Translations under genes and position numbers: made by a program
NCBI RefSeq assembly: GCF_021869535.1
Contig: NW_026262668.1
Span: 22,945,732-23,009,731, forward strand
DNA length: 64,000 nt
Origin: Mytilus californianus
Lineage: Eukaryota > Mollusca > Bivalvia > Mytilida > Mytilidae
Direction of reading: 5' to 3'
Notes under the pieces: generated by a model
The model's database searches: none
What the model was told of the DNA's origin: nothing
The model's input: only the letters and a program-made list of their open reading frames with translations
Shown here: positions 1 to 10,428 of the stretch, piece after piece
Layout: the number at the start of each line of letters is the position of its first letter
Numbering within the stretch: the stretch's first letter is position 1

Positions 1-1092
1 AGCTTTAAAACACACTAAAAATCCTTTAGATAAGGTCAAAAACACTTAATTCGCTATCTGGGACATGACCTTGACATTTGACCTTGTGACCTTTGTGAAG
101 GTCATTGGTCAACGATGTCATTATAGAAGACCTAATGGGTCTAGGACCTTTGGTTCATGAGTTAAAGCTAATTTTGTCTTTTCAGAAACAGTTAACGGGG
201 GTTATGCACCTTACGGATAGGTCAAATCTCTTCGATCATTATGTAAAAAAGTTGCGCCTTAATGTCCCAAACATTTTTCACTATTTACTATTTCTGTAAG
301 TATTAGCGTTTTTGAAATATCCAATAAAAAAAGTTTTAAGGTCAAAGGTCAAGGTCAACCTCAAAAAGCTTCAAAACACACTAAAAATCCTTTAAATAAG
401 GTAAAAAAAACACTTAATTCGCTATCTGGGACATGACCTTGACATTTGACCTTGTGACCTTTGTCAAGGTCATTGGTCAACGATGTCATTATAGAAGACC
501 TAATGGGTCTAGGACCTTTGGTTCATGAGTTAAAGCTAATTTTGTCTTTTCTGAAACAGTTAACAGGGGTTATGACCCTTACATATAGGTCAAATCTCTC
601 CGGTCAAAATGTAAAAAAGTTGCACCTTAATGACATGAACATTTTTCATTATTTACTATTTTTGTAAGTATAATCGTTTTTGAGATATTGAATTAAAAGT
701 TGTAAGGTCAAAGGTCAAGGTCAACCTTAAAAAGCTTTAAAACACACTTTAAATCCTTTAAATAAGGTCAAAAACACATAATTCGCTATCTGGGACATGA
801 CCTTGACCTTTGACCTTGTGACCTTTGTCAAGGTCTTTTGTCCCCAATGTCATTGCTGAAGATCCCATGGGTCGAGGACCTTTGGTTATATAGTAAAAGC
901 TGATTTTGTCTTTTCAGAAACCTAAAACAGGGGTTATGCCCCTTACAGAAAGGTCAAATCTCTTCGGTCAAAATGTAACAAAGTTGCGCCTTAATGACCC
1001 AAACATTTTCCACTATTCAAAACTTCTGTAAGTATAATGGTTTCTGAGATTATCCCATAACAAGGTGTAAGGTCAAAGGTCAAGGTCAACAT
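1..1092. repeat. 366-bp tandem repeat, three copies, with nuclear-receptor half-sites
   Basis: Three consecutive units begin with AGCTTYAAAACACACT at about 1, 368 and 733, a period near 366 bp. Each unit has a stretch of TGACCT half-sites (GACATGACCTTGAC...), a middle containing GGGGTTATGCCCCTTAC, and an end with AAGGTCAAAGGTCAAGGTCA. Two more units lie at 3590-4310, inside the element at 3495-4826. The short reading frames at 105-299 and 461-667 are the same repeat read twice and are not genes. The array runs off the left edge of the window. Confidence 0.9.
339..357 (+). promoter_or_regulatory. DR1-like nuclear receptor motif overlapping an NR5A/ERR-like half-site
   Basis: AGGTCAAAGGTCAAGGTCA contains two AGGTCA half-sites one base apart (DR1 geometry) followed by TCAAGGTCA, the extended half-site form known for NR5A and ERR receptors. 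The same string recurs at about 705, 1069, 3926 and 4291, once per repeat unit. The match to consensus is visible; binding or function is inference. Confidence 0.4.
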
Positions 1093-1520
1093 ACAAATTT
1101 GACCTTGAGGCATTTTCAAAGTCACATGAATTGATGATCATTAGTGAAGATCCTAGGTGTTTACCACTTACGGTTTCTGAGTTTTGGTGGCCAACCGACA
1201 CCGGTTAATTTTCAAAGGGGCATAACCCTACCAATGAGTCATTGAATCTTATCGATCAAAATGTAACGAAGAACCGGGGTCTGGTCCTGAACAAATTTCA
1301 CCCTTTGCTTTTTTTCTACCTATTACGGTTACGGTGTTTGAATGATAACAAGGTTTTTAGGTTTCGGAGGGATAACTCCGGACCGACAAAATTTTACCAC
1401 TCACAGGGTGAGTTCCAGATAGGTATTTATGACACCGATACAAAGTGTGAACCTGAAAGCGACATGGCTTACGGTTACGGAGAGAAATTTTGTCAAAGTT
1501 TGGCGGAACAAAAAGAATAA
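1093..1520. repeat. Conserved block next to the 366-bp repeats; copy of 4318-4740
   Basis: This block starts at TTGACCTTGAGGCATTTTC and ends in GGCGGAACAAAAAGAATAAT. It matches 4318-4740 with scattered substitutions. The 92-codon frame at 1242-1520 and its copy at 4463-4741 differ by amino-acid changes and have no recognisable domain, so I treat them as repeat-derived. Just to the right lies CAATTGCTTT...AAAGCAATTG (about 1530-1556), a hairpin in the position where the sister copy has its head hairpins. This suggests a diverged, minus-strand copy of the 3495-4826 element. Confidence 0.75.
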
Positions 1521-1589
1521 TAAATATAAATCAATTGCTTTAAAAAAGCAATTGTAAACGGTCTTTCCCCCCTTCTGAAACATGATTGA

Positions 1590-1672
1590 TTGATATGTGT
1601 GTGTGTGTTTGTTTTTTTGTTTGTTTGTTTGTTTGTTTCTTTGTTTGTTTGTTTCTTTCTTTCTTTAAAGGG
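1590..1672. repeat. GT and (GTTT)n microsatellite
   Basis: A run of GTGTGTGT is followed by about a dozen GTTT units with occasional CTTT. Simple sequence, no further content. Confidence 0.9.
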
Positions 1673-1734
1673 TCCATATTAGTGTGTTGGTTAAGTTTCT
1701 ATATTTAGTTTGGAAAGTTTTTATTCTATTTCAG

Positions 1735-1936
1735 GTCCCGCGCGCGTAACTGTCTCACGCCAGATTGTGGCGTCACCAGGCCATAATCTTGCCGGCGAAA
1801 TGACGATTTAAGTCGCCAAAGAATTTTGAAAATCGCTAAATCTCGCCATCCGACTGACTTCATAGCGAAGTCAAATCGCTATCAAAATCGGTAAAAGGGA
1901 GACAACTTGTGATTGACAAGTCTCACAGGTAAAAAA
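1735..1936 (+). promoter_or_regulatory. Possible promoter/5' UTR: CpG-richer patch before the 1937 ATG
   Basis: The stretch has CGCGCGCG and many CG dinucleotides in an otherwise CpG-poor AT-rich window. It leads directly into ATGGCGGCTGAC, the start of the best candidate first exon. Part of it (GTCGCCAAAGAATTTTG...) resembles a dispersed repeat, which lowers the value of the CpG signal. No TATA box or initiator stands out. Confidence 0.2.
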
Positions 1937-2074
1937 ATGGCGGCTGACAAGGAAAATCGAGATTTTCGAAACGACCCAGGACTAATACTGTCAACGATCA
2001 AATTAAATAAATACAACGGCGACTTTGAACATCCTCAAATAACTTTCAAAACTGTTCAAAACGGAAAACTGACC
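1937..2074 (+). CDS. Candidate first coding exon of an unidentified gene
   Basis: ATG at 1937 sits in the context AAAAATGGCGGCTG, which also fits a YY1-type site often found at metazoan start codons. The frame is open for 46 codons (begins MAADKENRDFRNDPG, ends NGKLT). It meets GTATGT at 2075, a plausible splice donor in phase 0. Without splicing the frame stops at 2113. I do not recognise the protein and see no domain in so short a piece. A possible acceptor (TTTCTTTTTAG) lies at 3024-3034, but the frame after it stops within nine codons, so no second exon is supported. The piece is flanked by repeats and could be an isolated exon, a relic or chance. Confidence 0.3.
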
Positions 2075-2113
2075 GTATGTTTAAGTTATCATTTTACGAC
2101 GATTTTCATCTGA

Positions 2114-3494
2114 GGATGTTGCGTAATCACTCAGCTGATTTGTTTTATTTTTATTACTTACACGAGTCGATCAATTTTACTATTCGGTAGGTTAAAGGTG
2201 GGAATTAACGGTAGATTTATTATATTCATTGAATAAAAATTGAAATATAAAAGGTAGAAAGACAGCTGATGGATAATGTGATTGCAAACGTACGACACTC
2301 GACCAGATTGTGATCAGCAGTGGATTTTTTCTCATGACCACTTCGTTGATATGGATGATATTTCAAAAAAATGATAGAAATTAGCTCTTTATCGGATAAT
2401 TAATATGCGATTGAAAGATATTTTCATTCATAGACTTACAATCTTTAACGATAATCTCAATTTACAACTAACACAATGTCCTGGACATTCAATAATGATT
2501 TACAAAATAATGACAAGTGGTGATGTAAATTAAATTCCCAGTCATGTAAAATTCATCAGGTAAACTGGGAATCATATTTTCCTGGAGTTTTCAAAATAAA
2601 TTGAGGCAGATGCACATGAATTTAATGCATCAAAATCATGATAATATTACTAGGCTACTCCCTCATGTCCCAATCAACAAATTTTATTTAGAACAGTTCA
2701 ACACAACGGTATCAATAAATAAATAACAACTATAAATTGTCTAAACCTTTTTATTAAGAACTTTCTATATATACATGGTGTACAATAACATATGAAAAAA
2801 CTGCAAGTATATCTTTTATTGAAGTTAAAACAATTTCCTTAGTGATAATCATGAAAACACGATGCAACCGAAACGGTAATGGAATCTCACTTCTCCAAGA
2901 AATTGACCACTTCTCCCTTCTCTCTCATGGAAGGAGAAGTCACTTCTCCCTCTTCAAAATCCTAGATTAGGCCCTGGGCGTCACGTGACGAAGCTTTATA
3001 ATAGCGAAAACTTAGTATTTTTATTTCTTTTTAGGTGGAGACGTTGGACAGACAACATGTATAGCGACGGAATACACACAATGTATTTCTTTTGTCATTG
3101 TAGGTAATTGACGTTTCGATCACAGTTCACGAGCAGTGCATGCTTTGGATTTTAATTGATCCTGTGTAACTTTAAAACACGTTTATCGATTATTTTCATA
3201 CAATGTACATTTTTCAGCAGCAGTTTGTAACACAGATTTGTATTACAATCTAGGAGCGGACGTTTTATTGTAGGATTTCACTGAGATTGACGGAACTAGC
3301 AAGCGATTTTTAGGGCATTGCAATTTCTTTTCTCCAGGAAAATTCTTGAAAGATATCTGCACCACGTTGTTTTATGAAGATGTAATACATGTATACCCTG
3401 CTGACTGCAAATTTTGGGGTCAATTGGTCATGTAGTTTCAGAGAACATCTGATAACAAGCATGTGGATTTTTTTTTTCAGAACAGATGTAAGAA
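2114..3494. other. No gene seen; contains two perfect palindromes
   Basis: AT-rich single-copy-looking sequence. It holds GGAGAAGTCACTTCTCC (about 2932) and the 12-bp palindrome CGTCACGTGACG (2979-2990), which contains a CACGTG E-box. No reading frame over 60 codons and no transposon ends were found. Confidence 0.6.
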
Positions 3495-4735
3495 CAATAT
3501 TTAAATGTCAATTGTTCTTGAACAATTGAGAGGTCTTTCCTTTTCATTATATAAAATATATGTTTCAATAGGCGTAGAATGCATTGAAAAGCTCTAAAAC
3601 ACACACAAAACCCTTAAAATATGGTCAAAAACACATAATTCGGAATTTGGGACATGACCTTGACTTTTGACCTGATGACCTTTGTCAAGGTCATTGGTCC
3701 ACGATGTCATAACAAAAGACCCCATGGGTCTAGGACCTTTGGTTCATGAGTTAAAGCTTATTTTGTCTCTTCTAATACAGTTAACAGGGGTTATGCCCCT
3801 TACAGATAGGTCAAATCTCTTCGGTCAAATGTAAAAATGTTGCGCCTTTATGTCTCAATTATTTTTCACTATTTACTGTTTCTGTAAGTATTATCGTTTT
3901 TGAGATATCCAATAAATAAGTTTTAAGGTCAAAGGTCAAGGTCAACCTCAAAAAGCTTTAAAACACACAAAAAAATCTTTAGATAAGGTCAAAAACACTT
4001 AATTTGCTATCTGGGACATGACCTTGACCTTTGACCTTGTGACCTTTGTCAAGGTCATTGGTCTCTTATGTCATTGCTGAAGACCCCATGGGTCTAGGAC
4101 CTTTAGTTATATAGTAAAAGCTGATTTTGTCTTTTCAGAAACCTAAAATAGGGGTTATGCCCCTTTCAGAAAGGTCAAATCTCTTCGGTCAAAATGTAAC
4201 AAAGTTGCGCCTTATTGACCCAAACATTTTCCACTATTCAAAACTTCTGTAAGTATAATGGTTTCTGAGATTATCCCATAACAAGGTGTTAGGTCAAAGG
4301 TCAAGGTCAACATACAAATTTGACCTTGAGGCATTTTCAAAGTCACATAAATTGATGATCATTGGTGGAGATCCTAGGTGGCTACGACTTACGGTTTCTG
4401 AGTTTTAGTGGCCAACCAACACCGGTTAATTTTCAAAGGGGCATAACCCTACCAATGAGTCGTTGAATCTTTTCGATCCAAATGTAACGAAGAACCAGGG
4501 TCTGGTCCTTAACAAATTTCACCCTTTGCTTTTTTTCTACCTATTACGGTTACGGTGTTTGAATGATAACAAGGTTTTTAGGTTTCGGAGGGATAACTCC
4601 GGACCGACAAAATTTTACGGCTCACAGGGTGAGTTCCGGATAGGTATTTGTGACACCGATACAAAGTGTGAACCTGAAAGCGACATGGCTTACGGTTACG
4701 GAGGGAAATTTTGTCAAAGTTTGGCGGAACAAAAA

Positions 4736-4778
<43 letters not shown>

Positions 4779-4826
4779 CAGAAGAAATACAGTAAGGTCT
4801 TTCCCTTTTGGAAAAGGAAAGACCTT
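3495..4826 (-). mobile_element. Non-autonomous rolling-circle-type (Helentron-like) element
   Basis: Read on the minus strand, the element opens with a hairpin at 4826-4794 (stem AAGGTCTTTCC paired with GGAAAGACCTT, the second arm carrying one extra G). A (TTA)n tract follows. The body contains the conserved block and two 366-bp units. It closes with GAAAAGGAAAGACCT (3545-3531), the 15-bp reverse complement of its own head, then the perfect hairpin CAATTGTTC-AA-GAACAATTG (3528-3509). Head, matching subterminal inverted repeat and terminal hairpin are the layout known for Helentron-type non-autonomous elements. No Rep/helicase is encoded. The exact 3' end past the hairpin is uncertain by about 15 bp. 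Confidence 0.7.
4737..4778. repeat. (AAT)n microsatellite, about 14 units
   Basis: Uninterrupted AAT repeats between the element body and its head hairpin; (TTA)n when read with the element. The poly-Asn and poly-Ile reading frames across it are artefacts of the microsatellite. Confidence 0.95.
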
Positions 4827-4945
4827 AATAATAATAATAATAATCAGAACAAATACAATAGGTCTTTCCACAGAAAAGTGGAAAGACCTAATAATAAGAA
4901 CTGAGCAAAAACAATAAGTCTTCCCAAACTTCGTTTGGGAGACTT
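4794..4945 (-). other. Stack of three head hairpins separated by (TTA)n
   Basis: Three hairpins occur in a row: 4794-4826 (AAGGTCTTTCC arms), 4860-4889 (AGGTCTTTCCAC paired with GTGGAAAGACCT) and 4916-4945 (AAGTCtCCCAAAC with loop GAA, read on minus). On the minus strand each is followed by a similar spacer, for example ATTGTTTTTGCTCAGTTC, then TTATTATT. The same pattern occurs on the plus strand at 43848-44231. Only the innermost head has its body here; the outer two look like heads of elements into which later ones inserted, or head-only relics. Confidence 0.75.
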
Positions 4946-5264
4946 AATTAAACTGATACCTTTATATATTTTATAACCCCAAAAGTAATCGAATGCTTTA
5001 CTTGCTATTCTAACTATTTTCCTATTGCTTGAATTTGATATCATAACATTCTATATAATTTTTATATACATATGCACATTCATGGCTCTACAGTCTGTCG
5101 ATACCTGTATCTTGGCATTGCACTAGGTCATATTTTTCTCCGACTGTTAACGACTTCTTTACACTTAATCCATTGGATGTGTACTGATTGATATTTTAGT
5201 CTTAGATGCATGTTTTTTTTTATTAGTAACTAGCTGTCAGTAACCAGAGTACTCTCTGATCTGT

Positions 5265-5762
5265 ACTTAATGTCTTTTTGTTGTGGGGATTTATAAGTAC
5301 CCTGCCACATCCACTGTTTTTTTGTTAGATGTATTTCTATCTGTATCCATCTGATGAGTTTAGCCTTTTTCAACTGATTTTTATAGTTTGTTCTCATGTT
5401 GTACTTACTGTTACACCACTGTCCCAGTTTAGGGGAGGGTTGGCGCCTTCAAACTAGTTTAACCCTGCCACATTCTGTATGTGCCTGTACCAAGTGAGGA
5501 GCCTGTAATTCAGTGGTGGTCGTTTGTTGCTGTGTAACATGTTTGTTCTTCGTTCATTATTTTGTACATAAATATGGATGTTAGTTTTCTCGTTTGAATT
5601 GTTTTACATTTGTCATTTCGGGGCTATGCTAGCTGACTATGCGGTATGGGCTTTGTTCATTGCTGAAGGCCGTACGGTAACCTATAGTTGTTAATTTCTT
5701 TGTCATTTGGTCTCTTGTGGAGAGTTGTCTCATTGGCAATCATACCACATCTTCTTATTTTT
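5265..5762 (+). mobile_element. 3' part of a mussel-type retroelement, sense strand plus
   Basis: The sequence contains CTGTCCCAGTTTAGGGGAGGG, GAGCCTGTAATTCAGTGG, TATGCGGTATGGGCTTTG and GAAGGCCGTACGGTAACC, and ends CTCATTGGCAATCATACCACATCTTCTTATTTTTATA. Copies at 14745, 15235, 22728 and 34043 share this end but begin at different points, the 5'-truncation pattern expected of target-primed reverse transcription. No coding region is left. The class is inferred from the truncation pattern and from the related copy at 32940-33990. Confidence 0.7.
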
Positions 5763-6935
5763 ATATGAATGACATTTTCATTCATTTACATGTACATAAA
5801 AATCACAAACTCACCAGCCAAAAAAACAACTGCATACTCTTCAATACCTATCTGTAAAAAATAATAACTTGTAATAATCAGCAAGTAAGACTTTTTTTAA
5901 TTAGATCATCCTATGCTACAATAGTATATTTACTGTAACATGATCCAATTGAATTCATGTGTTATTTGAAAAACTAAAAGCTGCAAAATAGGAAGAACCA
6001 ACACAAACTTAATGGTCCTGATTTTTGGTGGTCAGGACAAACAGTACATGCAGGTTTAGAGAACACTGTAAAAGGCAGTAACTTATACAAGGAGTTGAAT
6101 GACAAGTTCAGCCATGTTGACTCATTTCAAAATATTTGTCTTAATGTCATTTTTGCTGTAAACAGTTTCTCTCTATCATGTTATCTACTATAGTTTCTGC
6201 AAAAAACACAAAAATTGACAATTTCAACCATGCTGACTAACTTATTTGTAAGCTTTTTCCTGCTGATCAATTTTGTAGTTTCAGGTTTCTCTCTATTCAT
6301 CAATATTTACCATAAGGATTCGAATGACAATTTTGGTCAATAATGTTGGCTTATTTGTAATGCTGATCATTTTTGTTGTTAAGAATGAACATGTAACTCT
6401 AAACAACAAATTACTGTCTTACTTCATTTACTTAGAGGACCAAGATCCTTTGTACATGTTGTAGGAATCTGAACTAACTACTATAGTTTCTACAGTCATG
6501 ACAGTTGACAAGTTTGGCTTATGACTTATGTTGACTTATTTGTACATGTAGATCTTAATGTATCTGCTATTTACAATTTCTCTCAATCTATAAAGGTTTC
6601 TGCAAATAATGAAAAATTGGATAAAAACTATCTTTCAATCGCAATAACTCCTCTAAACAGTAAGTAGACAACTTCACCCAAGTGTGACTTATACCGGGGT
6701 AAGTAGATCCTATTTGGCTGAACACTTCTGCTTTTTGCAATTTCTCTCTAAGTTTCTGCAAAAAAAACCACAAAAAATGAGTATAAGTTTAGTTTTTCAA
6801 GGGCAATACGTAACTCCTATACGAGGTCATTTGACGATATCTGCAAGTGGTCTTATTTGAAGATCTCATTGTTCTGGTCATTTTTAATGGTTAAATATCT
6901 ATCTATCTAATATAGTTTTCAACAGAATAACCAAT

Positions 6936-7870
6936 AAACAGCTGCGCCATGAGCACATGATACGCCCGTCGCTTTTTCAAAGAATAAAGTTCAATAACCA
7001 TGATAACTTCTCAATGTCATATCCGAAATTCATGAAAAACTAAAGGGAGGTTATCTTAATAGATATAAACCAGTCACCACAGTTTCATGAAAACTGCTCA
7101 AAGCACTTTAAAGATATTGTCAAAAAACTGGAAAATCACCCCTTTTTTTATGAATAAAATCCCATAACTAGAAAACGTAAAATCTAAAATGTATAAAAAT
7201 CAAAAGGGAGCTTACGTCATTAGATATAAACAATTCACAAAAGTTTCATAAAAGCTGCTGAAAGCACTTTTGAGTCATTGTACATTTTTGTTGTACGAAA
7301 ACTGGAAAATCCCCCTTTTTTTAATGAATAAAAGCCCATAACTTGGAAACGTAAAATCTAAAATTCATAAAAATTGAAGGGGAGCTCATGTCAATAGATA
7401 TAAATAATTCACTAAAGTTTCTTCCAAATTGGTGAAAGTGTTTTTCAGTTATTGTCCGAAAACTGATAAAAATCCCCCTTTTTTTAATGAAAAAAACCCA
7501 TAACTCGGAAATTTAAAATCTAAAATTTATAAAAAACGAAAGGGAGCTCATGTCAATGGATATAAACAATTCACTAAAGTTTCTTGCAAATTGGTGAAAG
7601 TGTTTTTCAGTTATTGTCCGAAAACTGGAAAATGCCCCTTTTTTAATGAAAAAAAAACCACAACTCGGGAAATTAAAATCTAAAATTTATAAAAAACAAA
7701 AGGGAGCTCATCTCAATAGATATAAACAATTCACCAAACGTCCAAAGTTTCATGCAAATTGGTTAAAGTGTTTTTGAGTTATTGTCTGACATGATGACGA
7801 CATACAGCCAGACAGGTGGACAGACAGACAGAGGTATACCATAATACGTCCCGTAAACGGACGTATAAAA
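6936..7870 (+). mobile_element. GCTGCGCC-headed non-autonomous element, copy 1
   Basis: Begins AATAAACAGCTGCGCCATGAGC...GATACGCCCGTC and ends CGTCCCGTAAACGGACGTATAAAA. The head string GATACGCCCGTC is inverted at the tail of the sister copy (GACGGGCGTAT), so the ends form inverted repeats. Inside are four to five diverged repeats of about 160 bp, each with AAAACTGGAAAATCCCCCTTTTTTT and GGGAGCTCATGTCAATAGATATAAA. A short GACAGACAG minisatellite precedes the tail. No protein is encoded. Confidence 0.65.
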
Positions 7871-8037
7871 GCTGAAATTTGCAAAAAAATTATATTTAAG
7901 GGGCAGTTACTCCAAAATTAGTTGTCCAACTTTTCTGAAAACTCTGCAGGAGAAAGACCTTGACCTGCTGATAATTTAAACCCAATATCAGATTTGCTCT
8001 AACTGGTTTAGTTTTTGAGACATACATTGTTTAAGCC

Positions 8038-9125
8038 AACAAGAGTGCACACGCTGAAATGTCTCGCTTTCTTTACTAATCATTGATATTATGTTGATAG
8101 TCCTAAATATAAAGCTTTATTACAACTGTCACATAAACTTAACATTAACCAAGTAAACTAAATATTTACCAACAAATGAACCATGAAAATGAGGTCAAGG
8201 TCAGATGAACTGTGCTAGGCAGGCATGTACAGCTAACAATTCTTCCATACAACAAATATAGTTGACCTATTGCTTATAGTTTAAGAAAAACAGACCAAAA
8301 CACAAAAACTTAACACTGAGCAATGAACCTTGAAAATGAGGTCAAGGTCAAATAAAACCTGCGTGACTGACACATAGATCATAAAATATTTCCATACACC
8401 AAATATAGTTGAACTATTGCATATAGTATTAGAAAAAAAGACCAAAACTCAAAAACTTAACTTTGACCACTGAACCATGAAAATGAAGTCAAGGTCAGAT
8501 GACACCTGCCAGCTAGACATGTACACCTTACAATCATTCCATAGACCAAATATAGTAGACCTATTGCATACAGTATAAGAAAAACAGACCAAAACACAAA
8601 AACTTAACTATCACCACTGAACCATGAAAATGAGGTCAAGGTCAGATGACACCTGCCAGTTGGACATGTACATCTTACAGTCCTTCCATACACCAAATAT
8701 ACTAGACCTATTGCTTATAGTATCTGAGATATGGACCACCAAAACTTAACCTTGTTCACTGATCCATGAAATGAGGTCGAGGTCAAGTGAAAACTGTCTG
8801 ACGGGCATGAGGACCTTGCAAGGTACGCACATACCAAATATAGTTATCCTATTACTTATAATTAGAGAGAATTTAACATTACAAAAAATCTTAACTTTTT
8901 TTTCAAGTAGTCACTGAACCATGAAAATGAGGTCAAGGACATTGGACATGTGACTGACGGAAACTTCGTAACATGAGGCACCCATATACAAAGTATGAAG
9001 CATCCAGATCTTCCACCTTCTAAAATATAAAGCTTTTAAGAAGTTAGCTAACGCCGCCGCCGCCGCCGGATCACTATCCCTATGTCGAGCTTTCTGCGAC
9101 AAAAGTCGCAGGCTTGACAAAAACT
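8038..9125 (+). mobile_element. Element headed AAGAGTGCACACGCTG with 148-bp internal repeats
   Basis: Starts AACAAGAGTGCACACGCTGAAATGTCTCGC and ends CTGCGACAAAAGTCGCAG (perfect 7-bp hairpin) plus GCTTGACAAAAA. Between are six repeats of about 148 bp with the theme AACCATGAAAATGAGGTCAAGGTCAG. A (GCC)n run lies at 9050-9068 before the tail. The minus-strand frame at 8911-9120 is part of this tail, not a gene. Flanks on both sides belong to the same outer repeat, so this is an insertion. Confidence 0.65.
8190..8940 (+). promoter_or_regulatory. Array of TCAAGGTCA motifs, one per 148-bp repeat
   Basis: GAGGTCAAGGTCA or close variants occur at about 8191, 8339, 8488, 8634, 8775 and 8930. TCAAGGTCA is the extended half-site of NR5A/ERR receptors. 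Function is unproven; the array exists because the host transposon has internal tandem repeats. Confidence 0.3.
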
Positions 9126-9485
9126 ATGAAATTTACTAAAAATTGAAATTTCAAGGGCAATAACTCCAAAATTGGTGGTCTGATTTTTTTTTTAAATGCT
9201 GATCATTAATACATTGACATCAGATTTGCTCTAACTGCTTTAGATTATGAGAATCTCATTGAGATATCAGCCAAAAACTGCAGTTTACCCCTTTATTCTA
9301 TCTTTAGCAACAGCGGCCATGTTTGTTGATGGATCAAACCCCTGGATATTTTTTTGAAACTAAATACCATAAGAAATATTAAGTTAAATTTTGGTAACAT
9401 TTGGCTCAGTCATTTAAGATGAGAAGATTTATAAAAAGTTTATGATGATGTATGGACAACGACAACGGATGCCAAGTGATGGCAA

Positions 9486-9994
9486 AAGAGCATTTCTATT
9501 AAATTTTTCTTACATGTACTCAGTGGCATAAAGCTTAAGAGTATAATCAAATGTTATGGCAATTATGCATTATTTGATCAATTGTATAATCACTTAAAAT
9601 TTGTCACAATGGCAACAGAAAAGAGGGAAAATACTTTTTGAGGCAAAAGATGTGAGACATCTTTTATCCATTATTCCCCGACTTTTTTTATGAACATTTA
9701 TTCCACATGCCATGCGAATTGTCAAAAATGCAGAGCTCTAGTGTTATGTATGTACGTAGATCCCTCCATTTACAGAGCACTCCTCGAGAGCTGTGAGTGC
9801 AGTGGAATCCTTGTACACTCCCTATCTGGATTAATGGAGATGTGTCACTAATATTTATGTATTTACAACAATATTTACAAGGACAATCCCCACCCCAACA
9901 CAAAGGGAGTGCTAGGAAACCGGGCAGAGTATGTTATTATGGTTGAGGAAGCCGAAGTACTCAGAGAGAACTAGGCTGCTCGGCGGGATATGAC
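9486..9994. other. No gene or repeat recognised
   Basis: AT-rich unique-looking sequence between a composite repeat and a MITE. A minus-strand frame (9688-9903) has no domain or coding signature. Confidence 0.5.
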
Positions 9995-10192
9995 AAATAG
10001 ACCTTATCGCTATTTGGAAATCTGCGCCGGTTGACCCAAGAATCTGTGCCGTTTAAAATATTGATGTCATATATATAACAATCACTTTTTCATAATAATG
10101 TGGCGTCAGATGTTTTCTATTATGACGTCAAAATTTTACGGGAACCTTTGTGATGTCCAGTAATGGCAGACAAATAGCGATAAGGTGTATTT
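9995..10192. mobile_element. Short MITE with inverted repeats ACCTTATCGCTATTTG
   Basis: ACCTTATCGCTATTTG at 10001-10016 is perfectly inverted at 10171-10186, and the match extends outward through AAATA with one mismatch. The interior of about 155 bp is non-coding. The target duplication is unclear because flank and repeat merge; TA is possible. Superfamily not assigned. Confidence 0.7.
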
Positions 10193-10234
10193 AAGAGATA
10201 TCAGCAGATTGATATCCAGGTCAAAGTCATGGGC

Positions 10235-10428
10235 AAATTTAACCAACAGAGGCCCCCAAAGCACCCATTCTTGTTTAACCCCAGTCTGTGTTCCAGAGAA
10301 GTGTGTGGGAGGGTGAAAATCACCTTTCTGGTGTACTGAAATTTCCAGCGCCTTGAGTCAGAATCAAACTCGGGACTTCAGCACTGTAGCCATCGGTCTA
10401 AACCACTAGAACATGAACCCACACATTT
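10235..10428 (-). mobile_element. tRNA-derived SINE
   Basis: Read on minus, TCTAGTGGTTTAGACCG (10410-10394) resembles a tRNA A box and GAGTTTGATTC (10371-10361) a B box (GGTTCGATTC consensus), about 39 nt apart as in Pol III type 2 promoters. The text between, GCTACAGTGCTGAAGTCCC, is tRNA-like, but the acceptor stem does not fold into a normal tRNA. A unique-looking body continues to about 10235. This supports a SINE head rather than a functional tRNA gene. Boundaries are approximate. Confidence 0.5.

Larger units (their letters stand above)
5970..9485 (+). repeat. Composite bivalve repeat split by two nested elements
   Basis: The outer sequence repeats phrases such as TTTCTCTCTA...GTTTCTGCAAA (5970-6930), GGCAGTTACTCCAAAATTAG (about 7903) and AGGGCAATAACTCC (about 9153). 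It ends near GGACAACGACAACGGATGCCAAGTGATGGCAAAAG (9453-9488), a tail type I associate with bivalve repeats. It is interrupted by the elements at 6936-7870 and 8038-9125; flanking phrases (ATCAGATTTGCTCTAACTG) occur on both sides of the second insertion. No gene content. Confidence 0.5.

Noticed and set aside
3035..3105. Second exon after TTTCTTTTTAG, ending GTCATTGTAG before GTAATTG
   Set aside because: Acceptor and donor look fair, but the frame continued from 1937-2074 stops after nine codons and no other exon joins it.
4578..4917. Poly-Asn and poly-Ile proteins
   Set aside because: Translation of the (AAT)n microsatellite and head hairpins.
10350..10425. Functional tRNA gene on the minus strand
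   Set aside because: A- and B-box-like motifs are present, but no complete cloverleaf or acceptor stem could be built; a SINE head fits better.
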